Below the pieces are notes generated by a model. It worked only from the letters and a program-made list of their open reading frames with translations. It ran no database searches and was not told the origin of the DNA. The translations under genes and the position numbers were made by a program. Shown here piece by piece: positions 58,310 through 64,000 of a DNA stretch of 64,000 bases; within the stretch, counting starts at the first letter, position 1; every line of letters starts with the position of its first letter. This stretch comes from Camelus bactrianus (Eukaryota; Chordata; Mammalia; Artiodactyla; Camelidae). The DNA lies in NCBI RefSeq assembly GCF_048773025.1, contig NC_133557.1, forward strand, positions 2,496,001 to 2,560,000. Direction: 5' to 3'.

Positions 58310-59098
58310 GTGTAAAATGGCACAACTGCTTTGGAAAACTGCTTGGTGGTTTCTCGTGAAGTTAAACATACACCTGCCCTCTGACCCAACAGTTCCCCTC
58401 TGTATCTACACAAGAGAAATAAGTGTGTGTACCAACAAAAGCCTTGCATGTGGACTTCATATCAGCTTTGTTTATAATGCCAAGATTTAGAGACAACCCT
58501 AAATGTCCATCAGCAAGAATGGATTTTAAAAGTTGTGGTATACTTATACAATGGAATACTACTCAGCCATAAAAAGGAACAAACTCCTGGTATACACAGT
58601 AACATGGCAAAACCTCAAGACCATTACACCATGGGAAAGAAGGCAGACTCAAAAGGTACATATGGTTTGGTTCCATGTATATTAAGTTTTAGAACAGGTG
58701 GAACTAATCTATAGTGATCAAAATCAGAACAGTTGTGTTTATCATGGTCTAACTATTTATTTTGTTATCAGACACAATATCAGAGAGGGAAGTAGATGGT
58801 TGAGTAATTATTCAGGCCCTGGAGAAGATCATTTAATTTGGATCACCATATACCAAGCCAAATTTAAATAAAATATTTTAGAGCACAAAAAAAATCAGAA
58901 CAGTTGTTACTTGGAGTGGGAAGAGAGGCAGGGATTAACTAGGAAGGAAGAAAAAGCAGGACTTTCTGGGGAGATGAAAAATGTTCTAAATCTTGAGTGG
59001 TGGTGAATCAATCGATGGGAATATATACTTATCAAAACTCAGATTATATATTTAAGATATGTTTCACTGAATGTACATTAATCCTCAAGAAAAAAATA
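58310..59098 (+). mobile_element. L1M-type LINE 3' region, interrupted by an insert
   Basis: Forward old L1: 'tggcacaactgctttggaaa', 'ctctgacccaacagttcccc', 'ctaaatgtccatcagcaaga', 'acaatggaatactactcagc', then 'tagtgatcaaaatcagaaca'. After the insert at 58737-58890 it resumes with 'tacttggagtgggaagagag', 'actttctggggagatgaaaa' and 'actgaatgtacattaatcct'. Confidence 0.85.
58737..58890 (+). mobile_element. Poly(A)-tailed 154-bp insert of unknown origin
   Basis: Breaks the L1M consensus and is bracketed by an exact 17-bp duplication (aaaatcagaacagttgt) at 58720-58736 and 58891-58907. Near its 3' end an aataaa word (58867-58872) stands before a short A tail, so it looks like the 3' end of a polyadenylated transcript inserted by L1 machinery. 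The body matches no SINE or LINE I know. A short frame ending GPGEDHLIWITIYQAKFK then stop precedes the aataaa word, but I recognise no protein in it. Confidence 0.75.
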
Positions 59099-60291
59099 AA
59101 TTTAGAGAAAGCAAACTTGCAGGGAAAGGGCAGAGCACTAATGAATGAGCCTTCAGTGAGGGAATTTCAGACACACGGACTCCTGGTACAAAGAGGGTCT
59201 GCTGGGAGCCAAGTGACAGCACCAGGGAACAGCCATGTGGATGGAATCAGACCCTACAATCTCTACCAACAGACATCCCCCAATCAATAAACATTCAAAC
59301 TAAGCAAAAACAATGTGTGTGCCAAGCAAATGAGGCTTCAAGACGAGTAGCATAGACCATTTTTTGACTGAATTGCAGGTCCCTGGCCTTCCAACCAAGA
59401 AATCCTGCCCACCCCCCGCAGTGTGAACTTCTAACCACTTGGGCAGCCAGCTATCCACCCCAAATTAAGCCCCCTTTCCCATCCACTCACAAACACTTAT
59501 CCCTCTCCTCAACTTCCTAGATTCACTCACCTGCACCATGCACTGTTCTAAATCATTGAACTAATTGACTCAATGAGTAAAGACAGTCCAAGTAACACAC
59601 TGATCATAGTGCAGGAGCCATATCAAATGCCCAGAAAATGTCAGAAACCACTGCAGCCTCTACTTCTGCTTTTTTCTATGGTTCTCCTTTGGCCCCACTG
59701 GACCCTAAGGGGTACTTTAGAGAAACAGAGTGATGGATATGTTTTCTTGACTTTCCCAGAAGTTCTGAATGAACTATAGGAGCTTCCCCAGGAGATAAGA
59801 GACCAGAGAGTAGAGTTTTTTTCTCTGAGGGCCTAACGCTCAGCCAAGTTCACCATAGCCTAGAATTTCAGAGAGCTCTTGAACACTAATATTTTATACT
59901 TAAACAAATCAAGGCTTGAGATAGCAAAATGGGTTTCACGAAGTTCCCTGATCTGTCAGAGCTATGTAACGACTTTGCACCTTGCTGTATTTGCCCCTTA
60001 GGACTTAACATGGGACATGGCATCCAGCAGGCACTCAGTAAAGGCTTTTATGAAATGTAGGGTGGGGAATTTTGATCCCTTTTCAAGGTAGTAAGAAGTT
60101 CAAAACCTGCTGTCATAAATGTGCTTGTCTACACAAATTAAATTCTGTCAAATCATGAAGATTTTCTTTGATTATTTTTACAACTATATTTCTTTTCCTT
60201 CCAGGTGAGAAAACACTTTGTTTTCCTGGGTTACACAGGGAAACTTAGGCAACTGAGTTGAAATATTTGCTTTAATTTCTACTCCAGGAAA
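59099..60291. other. No gene seen
   Basis: Unique-looking sequence; a faint L2/MIR-like phrase at 60000-60055 (cagcaggcactcagtaaagg). Confidence 0.5.
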
Positions 60292-60490
60292 GGCAGTGTA
60301 ATAGAGCAGAGAAAGCAGGGATGTGGGCGCTAGCTGACGCTAGCTCCTGAGCTAGAACACATTTCTTAAAAAACCACACTACATCTCTGGATCAGAATAG
60401 CCTACATTGCACGTTTATGAGAACCTAAGACTATGTCTTGCAGAATGTTTGGCACATACTGGAATTTCAACAAATGCAAGCATTTTTAGT
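60292..60490 (+). mobile_element. MIR SINE, diverged
   Basis: Forward MIR-like order: 'gcagtgtaatagagcagaga', 'ctacatctctggatcagaat', 'gcagaatgtttggcacatac', 'ggaatttcaacaaatgc'. Confidence 0.5.
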
Positions 60491-61303
60491 GACAATAGAT
60501 CCTCCCCTTTCTCTAGGCACATGGAACAATTGGCCCTGAGCCCCATCAATCCCAGCCCATAACCCTGACCCGTTTTGAATCTATCCCCTGGGTCAGAGGT
60601 TTAGAAACAAAGGAGAGCATGAGGGCTGTCTCAAGCAAAGTGACGAAGTCACATTCAGGTCCAACTTTAACTCAGACCTTGGGGAACTGGAGAAGAACGA
60701 TGTTCCAAGTATCAAGAGCAAGGAAACAAAAGAGGAGACAGTCACTCTGAGCTCCACACTTCAAACCTTAGACCAAGCAACGATTCCAAAACAGCCTCAA
60801 ACTGGGGCACAACAAAACATTATGTAACCAGAAGATGCCTTTATTTATTCCATTGGCAAACATTTCCTGCTTGGTTTTGTATAAACACGGTACAGAATTT
60901 CCTAGCAGTCATATCTTCTGTGGGGCCAGCTCTCATTACCCTGTTTGGTTCGGAAGGTTGATCTCACTGTTTTAGCAACTCACTCCTCCCCCTCACACCA
61001 GACACTTTGGTGAACTGACTCCATGTAGGGATGGAGGTTTGGGTTAGATGCTTCTGGATTGACAACACAATCAGATGGAGTTGTCCAAAGTAGCACTGGC
61101 AACATAAAAGAAACTCTTCTGCCCAAGAACGTGGAGTACAAGGATGCAAAGATGCATGAAGACTTAACCCACGTGGGGTTGGCCTTGGTAAGACCATGTG
61201 TACATGAGAGAATTTATTAGATTCTAGGAGCTCTTCTAAGAACTTCACAGATATTAAATCATTCCATGCACACACACAATCCTATCAGAAAGACACTATT
61301 TTA
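60491..61303. other. No gene seen
   Basis: Unique-looking sequence; a 103-codon minus frame (60964-61275) has no recognisable domain. Confidence 0.5.
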
Positions 61304-61786
61304 TAAGCATATCTTAGAGATATCATGAGTCCAGTTCCAGACCACCACAATAAAGCAAATACCACCATAAAGTGAGTCACACAAATCTTTTGGTTTCCCA
61401 GTGCATGTAAATGTTATGCTTACACTATACTGTAGTCTATTAAGTGTGCATAAGCATTATGTCTTTAAAAGTGTCCATACTTTCATTAAACAATACTTCA
61501 TTGCTAAAAAATGCTAATCATCAACTGAGCCTTGAGCAAGTCATAGTAGTAACATCAAAGATGACTGATCACAGTTCACCGTGACAAGTATAATGATAAT
61601 GAAAAAGTTTGAAATATTGCAAGAATTACCAGAGTGTGACACAAAGACACAAAGTGAGCAAATGCTGCTGGGAAAATGACGACCATAGCCTTGCTCGATA
61701 CAGAGTTGCCACAAACCTTCAATTTGTAAAAACACAGTATTTGTGAAGCACATGAAAGTGAACTAAGATAAAACGAGGTGTGCCTG
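61304..61786 (-). mobile_element. Tigger1-type internally deleted DNA transposon, copy 2
   Basis: Same structure and same deletion junction (gtagtaacatcaaagatg) as the 52.3-kb copy, closing with the terminal aaaacgaggtgtgcctg. TA target dinucleotides lie at 61302-61303 and 61787-61788. The minus-strand reading includes QIEGLWQLCIEQ and NISNFFIII, peptides typical of translated Tigger1 ends; this is not a gene. Confidence 0.92.
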
Positions 61787-61789
61787 TAT

Positions 61790-61905
61790 TCCCATTTTAC
61801 AGATGAGGAAACTGAGGCACAGGGATCAAGATGCAAGGTTAGTAAATGACAGAGGCCATATTCAAATCCAGACAGGCGAGGTGAACAGCTACTCACTCTG
61901 ACTCC
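61790..61905 (-). mobile_element. MIR SINE fragment
   Basis: Reverse MIR directly abutting the Tigger element: 'tcccattttacagatgagga', 'aactgaggcacaggga', 'agtaaatgacagaggccata', 'ttcaaatccagacagg'. Confidence 0.85.
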
Positions 61906-62224
61906 CTCAAGGTTGAACTTGGCCATATGATTTATTTGACCAACGAGATGTAAATTTATGCAAGTAGAGGCTCTGAATGGGCTTGTTCAGGTTCACTGTC
62001 ATGTGCTTCTGACCTCCTCCTCCTCCAAGAATCACTTCTCTTTCAGCCTGGTACCTATGAAGTAGAACTGAACCCACCTTTCAGCCTAGAACAGAGCTGT
62101 GCAGTTGATCTGCAGACTTTTGAGAAAGAAAAAATTATCCATGGTCTTAAGCCACTGAGATTGGAGGGAGAGCTGTTTGTCACACAGCACTTTGGTAGTG
62201 AAAAACTGACTAATACGAACACAG

Positions 62225-62335
62225 TCTGTTCTTACTCTCATTTTCAGATGAGGAAATTCAGATACAGAGAAGTTATATGACTTGACCAAGGTCACACAGA
62301 TAAATTAGTGGAGAAGCTGAAACTGAAACCAAGCA
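62225..62335 (-). mobile_element. MIR SINE fragment
   Basis: Reverse MIR: 'ctcattttcagatgaggaaa', 'cagatacagagaagttatat', 'cttgaccaaggtcacacaga'. Confidence 0.82.
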
Positions 62336-63884
62336 ATAAAACTCTGAAACCATGTGGTTAATCTTGGCTTTATAAGGCATATTCAGTGTTAGAGATAAAC
62401 ACTGTGATTTCATTCTCTGTGAAATGCTAAGAGATCTTTGAATTCCACCTAAAATCAAGATTCATTTATTTCATTTCATAGGTCTTTTTAAGGATTCTTA
62501 GATTGTGATGTCTAAGAATGGGCCAACATACGATTACTGAGAATATTATAACCAAAGAAATGACACTAAAATGTCCAATCTTCAGAAACATGCACATTGT
62601 TTCCATTTTCAAAAGATATAGTGAGTTTTTACTGAAAACTACCTGATTCTCTTCTCAATGGAAAACTCGGGGCAATTCCGACTGCAAAAGAGTTGAGGAA
62701 CACGTCAGAATAGGCACATCTCTAAGCCTGTGTGCTTTAAGAGATTTAAGCCTTTATGAGAAAAATACACAAATGAGGACTGGTAGCTTGCATTTAATTT
62801 AAATAATTCATTATGTGGTTTCTTTTTCATTAAAAAAATATTGTGATCACAAAATCTCCCCCTGGTTAGTTCACAGTCCCAATCAAGTTTTCCTAGAAGA
62901 TACTGAAATGGATGCAATTAAGTCAAACAATTTATGTCCGACCTCCCCCAACACCTTTTCTTCTCATTGACTGAATTTAGGCCACGAGAAATTCTTGAAC
63001 CCTCCTGGGGAATTTCAAGACCCCAACAGATCTTCCGTGCACACCCGTCCTCCAAAAATCTCCATCCATCATTCCCCGCTGCTGTGACTGCTTTCAGCCC
63101 TTAGAGAAGATAAACTTGTGACCCAAGCTGGGAAGTTGGGAATGACTCACGCTGAGAAGTTGAGCAGTATAAAGGGCATCTGGTACTTTAATTTACTCCT
63201 TCAGACGTCCCACTGCCCTCCCCAGAAGCTTATTGCCACAGTCCTCCGGGCTCTTTCAACTCAAGCCCTGTATACACCTCGCTAGAGATGCATAACTATA
63301 AAAGTTCTAAACCCTTAGTTTGGATCCTTTCCAGACCCCTTCGGAAGGTCTGCCCTAAAGACAGTGACATGCAGTAAATGACCTCAAGGGGAACATGCCA
63401 CAAAATATTTACTGGAAAGATGATCTAGGATGGAAGAGGCATAACAAAGAAAGGCATTCTAAGATTCTGCCTCTAATTGTCTGAAATGCATTTTACCTCT
63501 TTTAGCCTACGAATGCCACGAACAAAATGGAGAAACCAATATTGTTCCCATTACCTCCATGCTGGATGAACAAATTGTTCTTTTGTGGCTCTCCAGAGGG
63601 TCTCCCATCACTGGCTTCCAAAAGACATCTGAAAAGGGAAGAATGCATATTACAGTGGCAAAGTAAAATAAAATGGCTGCCAGTTTTATACACTCAATAC
63701 GAGGTCTGCTGTAAGCCCAGCCCTTCTCAGTGCATGATGGGAAACGCACAGTAATGATGAAGCCCTCATCCCTTCCTTCAAGATGCTCACAAACTTGGTA
63801 TTTGTTTAGCAAATAACTGAGCAACAAGCTCAAGGTGTGTCCCAGTCCCTGAATACAAGGGCAAATCCATCAATTACCCTGATT
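62336..63884. other. No gene seen; TATA/AP-1 arrangement near 63150
   Basis: Unique-looking sequence. A perfect AP-1 word (tgactca, 63143-63149) stands 19 bp before a tataaag word (63168-63174). No exon follows that I can support. Confidence 0.5.
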
Positions 63885-63970
63885 TCCAGGACTTTGCAGT
63901 CTATGAGGGAGAGAAAATTGACACTAAATAATTCTAATACAAAACAGAAAAGTGATACGTGCCTCAGAGA
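63885..63970 (-). mobile_element. L2 LINE 3'-end fragment
   Basis: Reverse L2-like text: 'actttgcagtctatgaggga', 'gacactaaataattctaata', 'aaaagtgatacgtgcctcag'. Confidence 0.5.
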
Positions 63971-64000
63971 GGCCCAAATAATGGACAATGAGGGGTTAGG

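Noticed and set aside
61541-61926. Minus-strand frames of 70 and 116 codons
   Set aside because: Translation of a Tigger1 end and an adjoining MIR; the peptides are the usual Tigger1 read-through.
1-64000. CRISPR array, operon, prophage or bacterial system
   Set aside because: SINE, LINE, MIR and MER content is mammalian throughout; no spaced direct repeats or dense coding.

Overview
This is mammalian nuclear DNA and almost certainly camelid (camel, llama or alpaca lineage). The evidence is four copies of a tRNA-derived SINE whose core (tagctcaatggtagag, then ggttcaatccc, then an A-rich tail) matches the camelid-specific SINE. Beside them are young L1 3' ends of the cetartiodactyl type. The exact species cannot be read from the sequence. 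The whole window looks intergenic or deep-intronic: I could not support one protein-coding exon, tRNA, rRNA or small RNA gene. The longest open frames (up to 224 codons) lie in ancient repeats, simple repeats or stretches with no protein-like features, and I rejected them.

Layout. 1-14 kb: old repeats, an L1M tail, MIR and L2 fragments and a young reverse L1 tail at 4.9 kb, separated by long unique-looking stretches. 13.9-19.9 kb: a SINE; a striking pair of non-B-DNA tracts (83 bp of alternating purine/pyrimidine at 15.5 kb and about 190 bp of polypurine at 15.8-16.0 kb) beside a homeodomain-motif-rich block; then L1, MIR, SINE, a MER3 and a solo MLT1-type LTR fossil. 20.7-26.4 kb: several old repeats, including two copies of one family in inverted orientation, then an unusual L1 copy that has only the 5' UTR plus 18 codons of ORF1 yet is bounded by a 17-bp target-site duplication. 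27-39.9 kb: L1M tails, a 1.5-kb L2 remnant, an L1M 3' end with an expanded polypurine tract, and a young forward L1 end with target-site duplication. 40-52 kb: mostly unique-looking, with MIRs, a hAT fossil, two young reverse L1 tails and a SINE. 52.3-64 kb: two internally deleted Tigger1-type elements sharing one deletion junction, L1M pieces, and an L1M that has been hit by a 154-bp poly(A)-tailed insert of unknown source with a perfect 17-bp duplication.

How the parts relate. No gene set acts together here; the readable biology is the layering of retrotransposition. L1 enzymes probably supplied the insertion machinery for the SINEs and for the two odd inserts (25.0-26.0 kb and 58.7-58.9 kb). 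Several unique blocks (3.6, 9.5, 14.6, 16.2, 49.0 and 55.3 kb) have the TAAT-rich look of conserved developmental enhancers, but only alignment could show that. Repeat family names come from memory of consensus sequences; where I am unsure of a name I say so.
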